Shown here: positions 24,367 through 33,409 of the stretch, piece after piece | How positions within the stretch are numbered: the stretch's first letter is position 1 | Layout: each line of letters begins with the position of its first letter | From: M3007 sp031373665 | GTDB taxonomy: Bacteria; Bacteroidota; Bacteroidia; Chitinophagales; Saprospiraceae | Direction of reading: 5' to 3' | Length of the DNA stretch: 64,000 bases | NCBI GenBank assembly: GCA_031373665.1 | Contig: JANMMZ010000113.1 | Location: 29,879-93,878, forward strand | The notes under the pieces: generated by a model | What the model was told of the DNA's origin: nothing | Database searches by the model: none | The model's input: the letters and a program-made list of their open reading frames with translations, nothing else | Program-made: the position numbers and the translations under genes

Positions 24367-26082
24367 TTAATAAGCCCCCCATTCCTTCCATTCAAACACC
24401 TCGCCTCCCAAAAAAGCGACATAAAAGCCACGTACATTAGGTCGGGCAAAACGGCCACTTGACATATAGCCATCGAGTTGCGTCTGGGCTTCGGCAATCT
24501 TAGTGGGCACGGTATCGGCTTTGCTTTTGGGGATGTATTTTAGTTCCATTACAATCTCAAAAGGGATTGGCTTGCTTGGTATTTGTTCCAAGAAAATATC
24601 AGGATAACCCCTGCGAGCCTCGTACTCACTGTGTATCATGTAGGACTCGTAGGGAAACAAAAGCCCGATCATCAACGTTTGCAAGTGTTTTTCGCCGTAA
24701 GACATTTCGTCGCGGTTGGAGTGGTTTTCTTTCAATACCTCTACCACAATGTTGAAAAAAGGCTCGGGATTGCCGTCTTCTAACAAAGCCGTGACCGATT
24801 GCCCAATGTTATTCCTTACCTGCGTCAAACTCTTTTTTTCCAAAAATATCGAAGTAAAATACTCGAAATACAGTTTTTTAATGACATAATTGGGTACTTC
24901 AAAACGCGAACCCACCAATCGCGCTTCCCGCATGGTTAGCAGACCCATGTAAAAAAGCAAACTCAAAAAGTCGTCCTGCGAAAAGGTTTTTTTAAGATTA
25001 AAAATCTCCGTCAACGGGAAATCTATATAACCCTGTTCTACCAAACGCTCCAATAAGGCAAAGCGGTTGAGTTCCTCCCCACCGATTTTAAAGATCTCAC
25101 CTATCTTGCTGTAATCTGACATAATATTGCTGTCCAGCATTTTGCGCGGGTAGGTCTGATCTATGCTATACTCCAATAAGAAATATAAGACCATATCGGG
25201 GTTAAACAGGTGATTTTTCTCCTTTCCAGAAAAACGATAACCATCGTACCATTCGCGCAGGTCATTTAACATGCCGGGAATAGTATCCACAGGAATATCT
25301 GACAAATGCAAAATATGCTCAACCTCGGCCCCTGTAAAACCCATCATTTCATGAAAAACGGGGTTTAGCGTAATGTTATTGGAAATATTGAAGCCGCTCG
25401 TGAGCGAGTCGAGGGTGACAGGCGACACACCTGTAATGAATATTCGCTCTATGATACCTTCGCCCGTAGCGGTTTTAAAACTTTCATACAACTTGCGCAC
25501 GAAACCATTTTGGCTCACCCCTGTTTTGAAGCGATCCATATCAAACGACAATAATTCATTGGCAAAATGGTCGTATTCATCAATGAGGAGATAGATTTTG
25601 TGGGGAACTTTATTGTCCTTGCATAAGGTAACAACTGATTTTACCAATGCCTCTGGGCTTTTTTGTGATAAAACAAACTTTGATTGTTCCTCTGAAAAAA
25701 ATGAACGATAGACAGCCAAAAAACTACTTACACCTAGATAAACATTGGTGTAAAAACCATCATACGTACTTTCGTGCGTAGCCGTATCTATACGGCTAAA
25801 TTCTAACCGCAACACCAAATAACTATTTGCCAGTTTGGTTGGGTTTTTCCCGATATACAAATCCCCGAACAGGTCTTGAAATTTTGCTTTGTATTCTAAA
25901 CCATAATAATAATGCAGCATACTCACAAACAGGCTTTTCCCAAACCGACGAGGGCGCAGAAAAACAGGGTACGGTGAATTCCAATCTTCCAATGTTGAGA
26001 TAAAATGGGTTCTGTCTTGGTAGAATTTTTTATCCACAATTATACCCTCAAAATCGCTTTGTCCGTAAGGTATGCGTATCAT
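24367..26082 (-). CDS. AAA-ATPase-like/PD-(D/E)XK nuclease family protein
   Basis: A 571-residue protein with an N-terminal AAA-ATPase-like domain and a C-terminal PD-(D/E)XK fold. The P-loop variant is FLRPRRFGKSLFVSMLHYYY at about residues 38-57, Walker B is LLIDEYDHFAN. The nuclease-like core is RGYPDIFLEQ followed by EIVMELKYI (D and E-x-K). The frame could start 22 residues earlier at 26148, but those residues read through the repeat at 26119-26148, so ATG at 26082 is chosen. These proteins occur in multiple copies in Bacteroidetes; a role in defence or transposition is speculative. It is on the minus strand, opposite to its neighbours. Confidence 0.8.
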   Translation of the reverse strand: MIRIPYGQSDFEGIIVDKKFYQDRTHFISTLEDWNSPYPVFLRPRRFGKSLFVSMLHYYYGLEYKAKFQDLFGDLYIGKNPTKLANSYLVLRLEFSRIDTATHESTYDGFYTNVYLGVSSFLAVYRSFFSEEQSKFVLSQKSPEALVKSVVTLCKDNKVPHKIYLLIDEYDHFANELLSFDMDRFKTGVSQNGFVRKLYESFKTATGEGIIERIFITGVSPVTLDSLTSGFNISNNITLNPVFHEMMGFTGAEVEHILHLSDIPVDTIPGMLNDLREWYDGYRFSGKEKNHLFNPDMVLYFLLEYSIDQTYPRKMLDSNIMSDYSKIGEIFKIGGEELNRFALLERLVEQGYIDFPLTEIFNLKKTFSQDDFLSLLFYMGLLTMREARLVGSRFEVPNYVIKKLYFEYFTSIFLEKKSLTQVRNNIGQSVTALLEDGNPEPFFNIVVEVLKENHSNRDEMSYGEKHLQTLMIGLLFPYESYMIHSEYEARRGYPDIFLEQIPSKPIPFEIVMELKYIPKSKADTVPTKIAEAQTQLDGYMSSGRFARPNVRGFYVAFLGGEVFEWKEWGAY

Positions 26083-26118
26083 ATTATCGTGATTTTGGCG
26101 CAAAGATACGAAAGAACA

Positions 26119-26148
26119 ATGGATAATGAATAATTGACAATTATCCAT
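26119..26148. repeat. 30-bp palindrome with ATGGATAAT arms
   Basis: ATGGATAAT at 26119-26127 pairs with ATTATCCAT at 26140-26148. It shares its arms with the larger palindrome at 19944-19987, so it looks like a dispersed family. It lies between the minus-strand ATPase start and regulon box 8. Confidence 0.55.
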
Positions 26149-26162
26149 CCTCCATAAAAAAT

Positions 26163-26228
26163 GTGTGAATTATATAACTTTCCCCTAAAATTATATAAAC
26201 TTTCCTACCCAGAATACCTGCACCTTTG
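26163..26228 (+). promoter_or_regulatory. regulon promoter box 8 (upstream of AraC regulator)
   Basis: GTGTG, repeat AATTATATAAC at 26168-26178, repeat AATTATATAAA at 26189-26199, 25 bp, then GCACCTTTG ending at 26228. This copy has the two most similar repeats of the set. If the AraC protein binds these boxes, this one gives autoregulation. Confidence 0.85.
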
Positions 26229-26257
26229 CATTTATACTTTTATAGAGCAGACAATAC

Positions 26258-26818
26258 TTGAAACTATATATCAAAAACATGGTCAGCAATCGCTGCAAAT
26301 TGGCGGTCAAAGACGAGTTGCGAAAACTTGGTCTCCACTTCGTGTTGGTGGATTTGGGCGAAGTAGAGATCATGGAAGCGATCACCCCAGATGTGAGGGA
26401 GGAGTTGAAAGACGCGTTGCTCCTATCAGGTCTCGAATTGATGGACGATAAACGCGCCATTTTGATAGAAAAAATAAAAAATACCATTGTCGAAATGGTG
26501 CACCATACTGATGAAATCGTGAAGGTCAATTTCTCTAATTATTTGAGCACCAAACTTAACCATGACTACACCTATATGGCCAATCTTTTTTCAGAAGTGC
26601 AAGGCACTACCATAGAGCAATACATCATTTCCCACAAAGTGGAGCGCATCAAAGAACTCATCATCTATGGCGAACATAATATTTCTGAAATCGCATGGAA
26701 ACTCAATTACAGTAGTGTAGCACATTTGTCCACCCAATTTAAAAAAGTCACGGGACTCACGCCTTCGCATTTTAAACAATTGAAAGATAAAAGGCGCAGC
26801 CCCATTGAGGATATTTAA
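26258..26818 (+). CDS. AraC family regulator with HMA-like N-terminal domain
   Basis: A 186-residue regulator. The N-terminal 70 residues resemble a heavy-metal-associated fold: KLYIKNMVSNRCKLAVKDEL, where the first Cys of the usual CxxC is Ser (NMVSNRC). The C-terminal AraC helix-turn-helix pair spans about residues 80-180, with HDYTYMANLFSEVQGTTIEQ, KVERIKELIIYGEHNISEIA and SSVAHLSTQFKKVTGLTPSHFK. A TTG start at 26258 is chosen because KLYIKNMV is part of the family N-terminus; an ATG occurs at 26279. It begins a run with the hybrid kinase and receivers and is itself preceded by box 8, suggesting autoregulation. Confidence 0.88.
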   Translation: MKLYIKNMVSNRCKLAVKDELRKLGLHFVLVDLGEVEIMEAITPDVREELKDALLLSGLELMDDKRAILIEKIKNTIVEMVHHTDEIVKVNFSNYLSTKLNHDYTYMANLFSEVQGTTIEQYIISHKVERIKELIIYGEHNISEIAWKLNYSSVAHLSTQFKKVTGLTPSHFKQLKDKRRSPIEDI

Positions 26819-26831
26819 TTAAGCATTAACA

Positions 26832-29800
26832 ATGTATCAGCTACTACTTCAAGCACCTATTCCCATCCTCCTACTGCACGGCAGCAACTACCGTGTGGAA
26901 GCCGCCAACGATGCTTACCAGCAAATAGTGGGCGTAAGTAGCGAGAATCTGCTTGGTAAGCCCTTCTTCGAGACCCACGCTGCACCTCAAAACCACGGAG
27001 TAAAAACCTTATTTGATACCGTAATGCAAAGCGGTGTACCTTTTTTTGGTACTGAACAAGAGCGATTTATCATCAAAAATGGCACAACTAGCACTGTTTT
27101 TGTCAATGTAGCCTACCAACCCATACGAAACGAGGACAACCTCGTGACGGGGCTTATGGTGGTAATCAATGACGTGAGTGCCCAAGTGAATGCCAGAAAA
27201 CAGGTGCAAGACAGCGAAAAACGCTACAACAAAATGCTCATGCAATCGCCTTATGCTTTTGCAGTTTTTAAAGGCAAAGACATGGTTTTAGCCTTAGCCA
27301 ACGACAGTGTCAAAGCGATGTGGGGCAAAGGCAATGATGTGGAAGGAAAAACCTTTTTGGAGGTATTGCCAGAGGTGGCCGATCAAGGTTTTCCAGCGTT
27401 GCTTGATGCGGTATATACCACGGGTATCCCTTTTTATGGCGACGAAATGAGGGTCATGCTCTTGCGCAAAGGTAAAATGGAGGAAACCTATTTCAATTTT
27501 GTTTATCAACCTTATCAGGAGGCCGATGAAACCATTTCAGGAGTCACCTTGATTGCGTATGAAGTAACGGCACAAGTAATTAGTAAAAAAGCGGTCGCCG
27601 AAAGTGAGTTGTATTTTCGTACCATTGCTGAGTTTATGCCCGAAAAAGTGACCAATGCCACCCCCGATGGCACCGTTATTTTTTACAACAAAAGTTGGCA
27701 AGAATATACGGGAGCCAGCCAAGATACCTTGATTAATGACGGTTGGATCCAATGGATACACCCCGAAGATGTGGACGAAACCACCGCTAGCTGGCTTAAA
27801 GCCGTGGCCACCGGCGATAATTTTGAGATGGAACTACGGATGCTCAACCACCAAGGCGAATACCGGTGGCACAGTAGCCACGCAAGGTCTGTCCGCGATG
27901 ATGACGGCCATATAAAACTATGGATTGGCTCCAACAGCGACATTCATCACCAAAAAGAGGAAAAAGAAGCCTTAGAAAAAGCCGTTTTTGACAGAACTCA
28001 AGAACTGCAAAAAGCCAACGCAACTTTACAACAAAAGAATGTAGAACTCCTCCAAAAAAACAAAGAAATAGCGGAGGCCAAAGAAAACCGCTTGTCTGGA
28101 TACGCCCGTAGCCTCATCGAAGCAAGCCTCGACCCGCTCATTACCATCAGCACCGACGGCAAAATAATGGATGTGAACGAAGCCATGGCTCATGCCACTG
28201 GTAAAACCCGTGGGCAACTGATTGGCACTGATTTTAGTTTTTATTTTACGCATCCGACCCAAGCCGAAATGGTCTATCAGAAAGTGTTTGACGAAGGTTT
28301 CGTACTCAATTACCCATTGACCATCAAAGACCATAAACTGACCGATGTATTGTTCAATGGATCGGTGTATAAAGATGAAAATGACAATGTGGTCGGGGCG
28401 GTGGTCGTCGCCCGCGATGTGACCGAAGAAAAAAAGGCAGAGAAAGAATTGACCGCCGCCAAAGAACTGGCCGAATTGGCTTCCACCAATGCCGAAGTTG
28501 CGCAAAAAAAAGCAGAAGAGGCCACCCAAATCGCTGAAAGTGCGATGAAGTCCAAACAACAATTCCTCTCCAATATGAGCCACGAAATACGCACCCCCAT
28601 GAATGCCATCATTGGATTCACCAAAGTGCTATTGAAAATGCCCCAAGATGCCAAACAAAAAGAATACCTCACAGCCATCAAAGTCAGTGGAGACTCGCTC
28701 ATTGTACTCATCAATGATATACTCGACCTTGCCAAAGTAGATGCAGGGAAAATGACTTTCGAGGAAATTCCATTCCGTATGTCTGTTTCATTAGCGGCCA
28801 TGTTACACGTTTTTGAGACTAAAGTACAGGAGAAAAACCTCAAATTAATCAAAACTTACGATAAAAACATTCCCGAAATTTTGCTGGGCGACCCGGTTCG
28901 TTTGCACCAAATCATCTTGAATTTGGTCAGCAATGCCGTCAAATTTACGTCCACAGGCAGCGTCACCGTCGGCGTTCGTATGTTGAGTCAGACGGCAGAA
29001 AAAGCCAGCCTCGAATTTTCGGTCAAAGACACTGGCATTGGTATCACTGCCGATAAAATGGAGACGATTTTTGAGAATTTTCAACAAGCGACAAGCGAAA
29101 CAGCGCGTTTGTTTGGTGGCACGGGTTTGGGGCTCGCTATTTCCAAGCAATTGATAGAACAACAAGGGGGCAATATCAAAGTACACAGCACCGTAGGCAA
29201 AGGTACCACGTTTAGTTTTACGTTGGATTTTCAAAAAACAGAGGCCAGCATTGAAGTAGAACCCGATCTGGAAAAAATGGCGGAAGGCAGCAAAAAAATC
29301 AGAATTCTAGTGGCCGAAGACATTGCCCTCAACCAACTATTGATAAAAACCATCTTAGATGACTTTGGTTTTGAACGTGAAATTGCCGATAACGGCAGAA
29401 TTGCGATCGAAAAAATGAAAAAAAAGGAATATGACCTTATTCTGATGGACTTACAAATGCCTGAAATGAATGGTTTTGAAGCCACCGATTATATCCGTAA
29501 TACCCTCAAATCCAAAATCCCCATCATTGCCCTCACGGCAGATGTGACGACCATGGATTTGAGCAAATGTCGCGCCGTGGGCATGGATGATTATATAGCC
29601 AAGCCGATTGATGAAAAACTGTTGTACAATAAAATCATCAGTCTTATCAAAAAACCAATACCAGTACCAGTGGTGATCATAGATGCCAACCAAAAGGAGG
29701 TAATCAAAAAGATAAAATGCACCAACTTGGAATACCTCAACCTCCGCACCAAATCAAATCCAGCCCTTATGTTGGAGATGATGAATATTTATCTTGAACA

Positions 29801-30077
29801 AACACCACCGCTCCTGTTAACCATGAAGAAAAGCGTGGCTGACAAAGATTGGACAATGTTGCACTCAGCAGTACACAAGCTAATCCCTTCGTTTTCTATC
29901 ATGGGAATCCACCAAGATTTTGAGGTTTTGGCCAAAAAAATACAGGAATTGGCCAAAACACAAGCGCAACTGGAAGGAATACATGATTTGGTGTTGCAAT
30001 TGGAAGCCGTGTGTGTACAAGCGTGTGAGGAATTGGAAGAGGAAATAGGGTTGATAAAGCGTAAATTAAATGGTTAA
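26832..30077 (+). CDS. hybrid sensor histidine kinase (PAS4-HisKA-HATPase-REC-Hpt)
   Basis: A 1081-residue cytoplasmic hybrid kinase with no membrane helices. Four PAS-like domains lie at about 1-120, 130-255, 260-375 and 420-540, with coiled coils between them. HisKA has SNMSHEIRTPMNAIIGF with His584; the HATPase domain has LVSNAVKF, DTGIGI and GGTGLGLAI. A receiver domain has LILMDLQMPEMNG with Asp873, and a C-terminal Hpt domain has AVHKLIPSFS with His1015. This can relay phosphate to separate receivers, several of which are encoded immediately downstream. It starts 13 bp after the AraC gene. The signal sensed is unknown. Confidence 0.94.
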   Translation: MYQLLLQAPIPILLLHGSNYRVEAANDAYQQIVGVSSENLLGKPFFETHAAPQNHGVKTLFDTVMQSGVPFFGTEQERFIIKNGTTSTVFVNVAYQPIRNEDNLVTGLMVVINDVSAQVNARKQVQDSEKRYNKMLMQSPYAFAVFKGKDMVLALANDSVKAMWGKGNDVEGKTFLEVLPEVADQGFPALLDAVYTTGIPFYGDEMRVMLLRKGKMEETYFNFVYQPYQEADETISGVTLIAYEVTAQVISKKAVAESELYFRTIAEFMPEKVTNATPDGTVIFYNKSWQEYTGASQDTLINDGWIQWIHPEDVDETTASWLKAVATGDNFEMELRMLNHQGEYRWHSSHARSVRDDDGHIKLWIGSNSDIHHQKEEKEALEKAVFDRTQELQKANATLQQKNVELLQKNKEIAEAKENRLSGYARSLIEASLDPLITISTDGKIMDVNEAMAHATGKTRGQLIGTDFSFYFTHPTQAEMVYQKVFDEGFVLNYPLTIKDHKLTDVLFNGSVYKDENDNVVGAVVVARDVTEEKKAEKELTAAKELAELASTNAEVAQKKAEEATQIAESAMKSKQQFLSNMSHEIRTPMNAIIGFTKVLLKMPQDAKQKEYLTAIKVSGDSLIVLINDILDLAKVDAGKMTFEEIPFRMSVSLAAMLHVFETKVQEKNLKLIKTYDKNIPEILLGDPVRLHQIILNLVSNAVKFTSTGSVTVGVRMLSQTAEKASLEFSVKDTGIGITADKMETIFENFQQATSETARLFGGTGLGLAISKQLIEQQGGNIKVHSTVGKGTTFSFTLDFQKTEASIEVEPDLEKMAEGSKKIRILVAEDIALNQLLIKTILDDFGFEREIADNGRIAIEKMKKKEYDLILMDLQMPEMNGFEATDYIRNTLKSKIPIIALTADVTTMDLSKCRAVGMDDYIAKPIDEKLLYNKIISLIKKPIPVPVVIIDANQKEVIKKIKCTNLEYLNLRTKSNPALMLEMMNIYLEQTPPLLLTMKKSVADKDWTMLHSAVHKLIPSFSIMGIHQDFEVLAKKIQELAKTQAQLEGIHDLVLQLEAVCVQACEELEEEIGLIKRKLNG

Positions 30078-30087
30078 TTTAAAAGCA

Positions 30088-30522
30088 ATGAAAGATAAAG
30101 AAAAGATCAAATTATTTCTCGTGGACGACGATGCGTTGTTTCTCAAATCGTTAGAAATTGAATTTCTAGAGCACGGGGATTTTAGTATAGAAACCTACGC
30201 TACAGGTGAACTGTGTCTAAAAAACATGGGTAAATATCCTGACGTCATCATCTTGGATTATCACCTCGACGGCATTGATAAAAACGCTATGAATGGCATC
30301 GAAGTGTTGGACAAAATCAAGGAGATAAACCAAGATATTCCAGTAATTATGCTATCGTCGCAAGATAAAATAGAAGTTGCCATCCAGTGTATGCACCACC
30401 AGGCGCATGATTATGTGGTGAAGAGTGAGACGGCATTCCTGAGATTACAGAAAGTCATCACGGCGATTTTTAGTTTCAAGAAAATGCAAAAGGAACTGAG
30501 TTGGTATATGGAGCGTATGTGA
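30088..30522 (+). CDS. stand-alone receiver protein (type A)
   Basis: A 144-residue single-domain receiver: KIKLFLVDDDALFLKSLEIE, phosphoacceptor Asp57 in VIILDYHLDG, and switch segment VIMLSSQDK plus KSETAF. The loop after Asp is longer than in CheY (DGIDKNAMNGIEVL). There is no output domain, so it must act by protein contact. A start at 30070 is possible but 30088 matches the 144-residue length of its paralogue at 33957. It follows the hybrid kinase, whose stop is 10 bp upstream. Confidence 0.88.
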   Translation: MKDKEKIKLFLVDDDALFLKSLEIEFLEHGDFSIETYATGELCLKNMGKYPDVIILDYHLDGIDKNAMNGIEVLDKIKEINQDIPVIMLSSQDKIEVAIQCMHHQAHDYVVKSETAFLRLQKVITAIFSFKKMQKELSWYMERM

Positions 30523-30577
30523 AATGGAACACAAAATTTTTTTTTAATCTTTTTAATCTTTTGAATATGTTAAATCT

Positions 30578-31024
30578 ATGACCCAGCAACCACCACTTAA
30601 TGTTCTACTAGCCGACGACGATACCGACGACCGCTACTTCTTTGCCAAAGCACTGAAGGAAATCACCATTGATACCCACCTCACGACCTTAAACGACGGG
30701 GAGGAACTCATGGATTACCTCGCTGCAAACTTCCAAAATCTCCCCGATGTACTTTTCCTCGACCTAAGTATGCCCCGCAAGAGCGGTTTTGAGTGCTTAG
30801 CAGAGATAAAAGAAGACCCACGACTAAAAGATTTGCCCATTGTGATGTTTTCAACTTCTTTTCCAAGGGACAAAACCTACGAACAAGGGATGATTATGAT
30901 GCTTTTTAGTATCGGAGCATGGGAATTTATCCGTAAGCCAAGCGATTTTGAGACCCTAAAAACAGTAGTAAAAAATGCCTTGATACGCTTGATTGATGAT
31001 AGGAATAACCTAATAAATCTGTGA
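30578..31024 (+). CDS. stand-alone receiver protein (type B, Rcp1-like)
   Basis: A 148-residue receiver with LNVLLADDDTDDRYFFAKAL, Asp62 in VLFLDLSMPRKSGFECLAEI, and switch threonine/serine in IVMFSTSFP, KPSDF. The DDDxDD start and M-P-R-K-x-G loop are of the Rcp1-like type associated with sensor kinases and phytochromes. There is no output domain. It follows the type A receiver and is 4 bp before another type B receiver. Confidence 0.88.
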   Translation: MTQQPPLNVLLADDDTDDRYFFAKALKEITIDTHLTTLNDGEELMDYLAANFQNLPDVLFLDLSMPRKSGFECLAEIKEDPRLKDLPIVMFSTSFPRDKTYEQGMIMMLFSIGAWEFIRKPSDFETLKTVVKNALIRLIDDRNNLINL

Positions 31025-31028
31025 AACT

Positions 31029-31484
31029 GTGTCCAATCCTACACCACTCAATATCCTTTTAGCCGACGACGACAGAGACGACCGATTTTTTTTCAAAATG
31101 GCCTTAGATGCCCTGACCACCCCGACCCGATTGGTTGCGGTGGTGGACGGAGAAAAACTCATGGAATACCTCTCTGAAAACGTGCATCAACTACCCGATG
31201 TGTTGTTTTTGGACTTGAATATGCCGCGCAAAAACGGATTTGAGTGTTTGTCAGTAATAAAAGACAATGCTGATTATAAAGCACTCCCCGTCATTATATT
31301 TTCCACTTCTTACGAACAGGAGGTTGTGAATTTATTATACCAAAACGGTGCGCAATATTTTATTCGTAAGCCCGCCGAATTTTCGCAACTCAAAAAAATA
31401 ATCCAACAAACCGTCGAATTAATCACCGAAGGAAACCCCACCAAACCAAGTAGAGCACATTTTGTGCTAACCGTACTTAAGTAA
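31029..31484 (+). CDS. stand-alone receiver protein (type B, Rcp1-like), second copy
   Basis: A 151-residue receiver, a clear paralogue of the preceding one: LNILLADDDRDDRFFFKMAL, Asp62 in VLFLDLNMPRKNGFECLS, and IFSTSYE with KPAEF. The start is GTG at 31029, 4 bp after the previous stop. It ends the run that began at 26258. Two tandem Rcp1-like proteins after one hybrid kinase suggest a duplicated phosphorelay output. Confidence 0.88.
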   Translation: MSNPTPLNILLADDDRDDRFFFKMALDALTTPTRLVAVVDGEKLMEYLSENVHQLPDVLFLDLNMPRKNGFECLSVIKDNADYKALPVIIFSTSYEQEVVNLLYQNGAQYFIRKPAEFSQLKKIIQQTVELITEGNPTKPSRAHFVLTVLK

Positions 31485-31503
31485 CGACTATCCAGCAGCC
31501 TCC

Positions 31504-31667
31504 AAATTCCCGTAGGGAATATATGTTTATAGGCTTTTGTAGTATGATTTCATACTAATCCCGTAGGGATTACATGTAAAAAAGCACACAAATTACATAT
31601 AATCCCTACGGGATTAGCGTAAAATCACATTCTATCACTATAAACATGTATTCCCTACGGGAATTTT
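31504..31667. repeat. 164-bp nested palindrome with four CCCGTAGGGA-type cores
   Basis: The outer arms ATTCCCGTAGGGAATATATG from 31506 and its complement to 31665, and inner arms TAATCCCGTAGGGATTACATG and CATATAATCCCTACGGGATTA, pair inside one another. No ORF. It fills most of the 288-bp gap and looks like a mobile repeat of Saprospiraceae type. Confidence 0.7.
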
Positions 31668-31717
31668 AAGGTGACTAAATAGTTACCTAAATAGAAATCC
31701 TTTTAAATCTGTCTAAA

Positions 31718-31750
31718 ATTGACGGGGTGACTTTGAGTCACCCCGTCAAT
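31718..31750. repeat. dispersed hairpin repeat (GGGGTGAC type), copy 2
   Basis: ATTGACGGGGTGACT pairs perfectly with AGTCACCCCGTCAAT over a 3-bp loop. The left arm and flank match those of the copy at 8914-8958 with only a few differences. It stands 22 bp before the coiled-coil kinase gene. Confidence 0.75.
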
Positions 31751-31772
31751 AAAACAAAGTCAAATAATAATC

Positions 31773-33398
31773 ATGCAGAAATCATCCGAAGAAGCCCTTC
31801 TTGTTGCTCGCCAAGAACTCGCCTTTCAGATCGAAGAGAAAAGCAAATTATCCAGTGAATTGCACATTGCAAAAGAGGAATTGGCTTTCCAAATAGACGA
31901 AAAAGGCAAGCGTGCTGCCGAATTAGATATTGCGAATAAGGAACTCGCTTTTCAAAAAGAAGAAAAAAGTAAACGCGCTGCCGAGTTGGGCATTGCCAAT
32001 AAAGAACTGGTTTTTCAAGACGATGAAAAAGGCAAGCGTGCTGCAGAATTAAGTATTGCCAACAAAGAACTCGCTTTTCAAGATGATGAAAAGGGTAAAC
32101 GTGCCGCTGAGTTGGGCATTGCTAATATAGAACTTGCTTTTCAAGATGATGAAAAAGAAAAACGTGCCGCCGAATTAACGATTGCCAATAAGGAACTCGC
32201 CTTTCAAAACGATGAAAAGGAAAAACGTGCTGCCGAATTGGGTATTGCCAACATAGAATTGATTTTTCAAAACAATGAAAAAGAAAAACGTGCCGCCGAA
32301 TTAAACATTGCCAATACAGAACTCGCTTTTCAAAACGATGAAAAGGAAAAACGTGCTGCCGAATTAGGCATTGCCAATACAGAACTCGCCTTTCAAAACG
32401 ATGAAAAGGAAAAACGTGCTGCCGAATTAGGCATTGCCAATAAGGAACTCGCATTTCAAAACGATGAAAAGGAAAAACGTGCCGCAGAATTTGACATTGC
32501 CAATAAGGAACTCGCTTTTCAAAACGATGAAAAGGAAAAACGTGCCGCAGAATTGACGATTGCCAATATGGAACTTGCTTTTCAAAATGAAGAAAAGGAA
32601 AAACGCGCTGCCGAGTTAGGCATTGCCAATACGGAACTTGCTTTTCAGAATGAAGAAAAAGAAAAACGTGCCGCAGAATTAATCATTGCCAACAAGGAAC
32701 TTTTGGCATTTACTTACATATCGAGCCACGATTTGCAAGAGCCCCTGCGCAAAATACAGACCTTCGTGACCGTTATACTCGAAAATGAAAACGAAACCCT
32801 CTCCGAAAATGGCAAAAGTAACTTCCAACGGATGCAATTGGCCGCAGGTAGGATGCAACAATTGATTGACGATTTGCTCGCTTTCTCACGCATCAGCACC
32901 ACAGAATTGACCTTTGAAAAAACGGATCTCCATACCATTGTGGAGGAAATAAAAACAGAATTGAAGGATACAATCCTTGAAAAACACGCGACGATTGAGT
33001 CCCATGAACTTTGCTCCGCCAATATCATCGCTTTTCAGTTTCGCCAATTGCTCTACAACCTCATCAGCAATGCCTTAAAATTCTCTAATCCAAATGTCCC
33101 CTCACACATTACCGTGCGCAGTAGAATAGTGAAGGGGAGCCTATTGAACAACCCAAAACTATCGCCCGAAAAAAACTATTGCCATATTACGGTGAAAGAC
33201 AATGGCATTGGTTTTGAGCCACATTTTAACGAACGCATCTTTGAGGTATTCCAAAAACTACATGGCAAAGAAGTGTATGCAGGCACAGGTATTGGCTTGG
33301 CAATTGTCAAAAAAATTGTAGAAAATCACAACGGCATCATCACTGCAACGAGTGCGTTAAATGAGGGTGCAAAGTTTGATATTTATGTGCCAGCGTAA
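31773..33398 (+). CDS. coiled-coil repeat sensor histidine kinase
   Basis: A 541-residue cytoplasmic kinase without membrane segments. Residues 25-297 contain 13 tandem 21-residue units of the type KRAAELGIANKELAFQNDEK plus one, giving three heptads per unit. The kinase follows: HisKA with SSHDLQEPLRK and His319, then a HATPase domain with LLYNLISNALKFSN, KDNGIGF and AGTGIGLAIVKK. There is no PAS or other sensor, so signals must arrive through the coiled coil or through partners. It is followed 11 bp later by a type A receiver. Similar repeats occur in other Bacteroidota kinases. Confidence 0.93.
   Translation: MQKSSEEALLVARQELAFQIEEKSKLSSELHIAKEELAFQIDEKGKRAAELDIANKELAFQKEEKSKRAAELGIANKELVFQDDEKGKRAAELSIANKELAFQDDEKGKRAAELGIANIELAFQDDEKEKRAAELTIANKELAFQNDEKEKRAAELGIANIELIFQNNEKEKRAAELNIANTELAFQNDEKEKRAAELGIANTELAFQNDEKEKRAAELGIANKELAFQNDEKEKRAAEFDIANKELAFQNDEKEKRAAELTIANMELAFQNEEKEKRAAELGIANTELAFQNEEKEKRAAELIIANKELLAFTYISSHDLQEPLRKIQTFVTVILENENETLSENGKSNFQRMQLAAGRMQQLIDDLLAFSRISTTELTFEKTDLHTIVEEIKTELKDTILEKHATIESHELCSANIIAFQFRQLLYNLISNALKFSNPNVPSHITVRSRIVKGSLLNNPKLSPEKNYCHITVKDNGIGFEPHFNERIFEVFQKLHGKEVYAGTGIGLAIVKKIVENHNGIITATSALNEGAKFDIYVPA
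31845..32663 (+). repeat. 13 tandem 63-bp units within the kinase gene
   Basis: Units encode 21 residues each; the first (KLSSEL...) is degenerate and the next twelve begin with KRAAE. A partial unit continues at 32664. The units are very similar at DNA level, so copy number should be variable by recombination. Confidence 0.9.
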
Positions 33399-33409
33399 AA
33401 TAATTAATA

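Noticed and set aside
31500..31770. CRISPR array at the repeated CCCGTAGGGA sites
   Set aside because: The repeats are inverted and unevenly spaced, and there are no cas genes.
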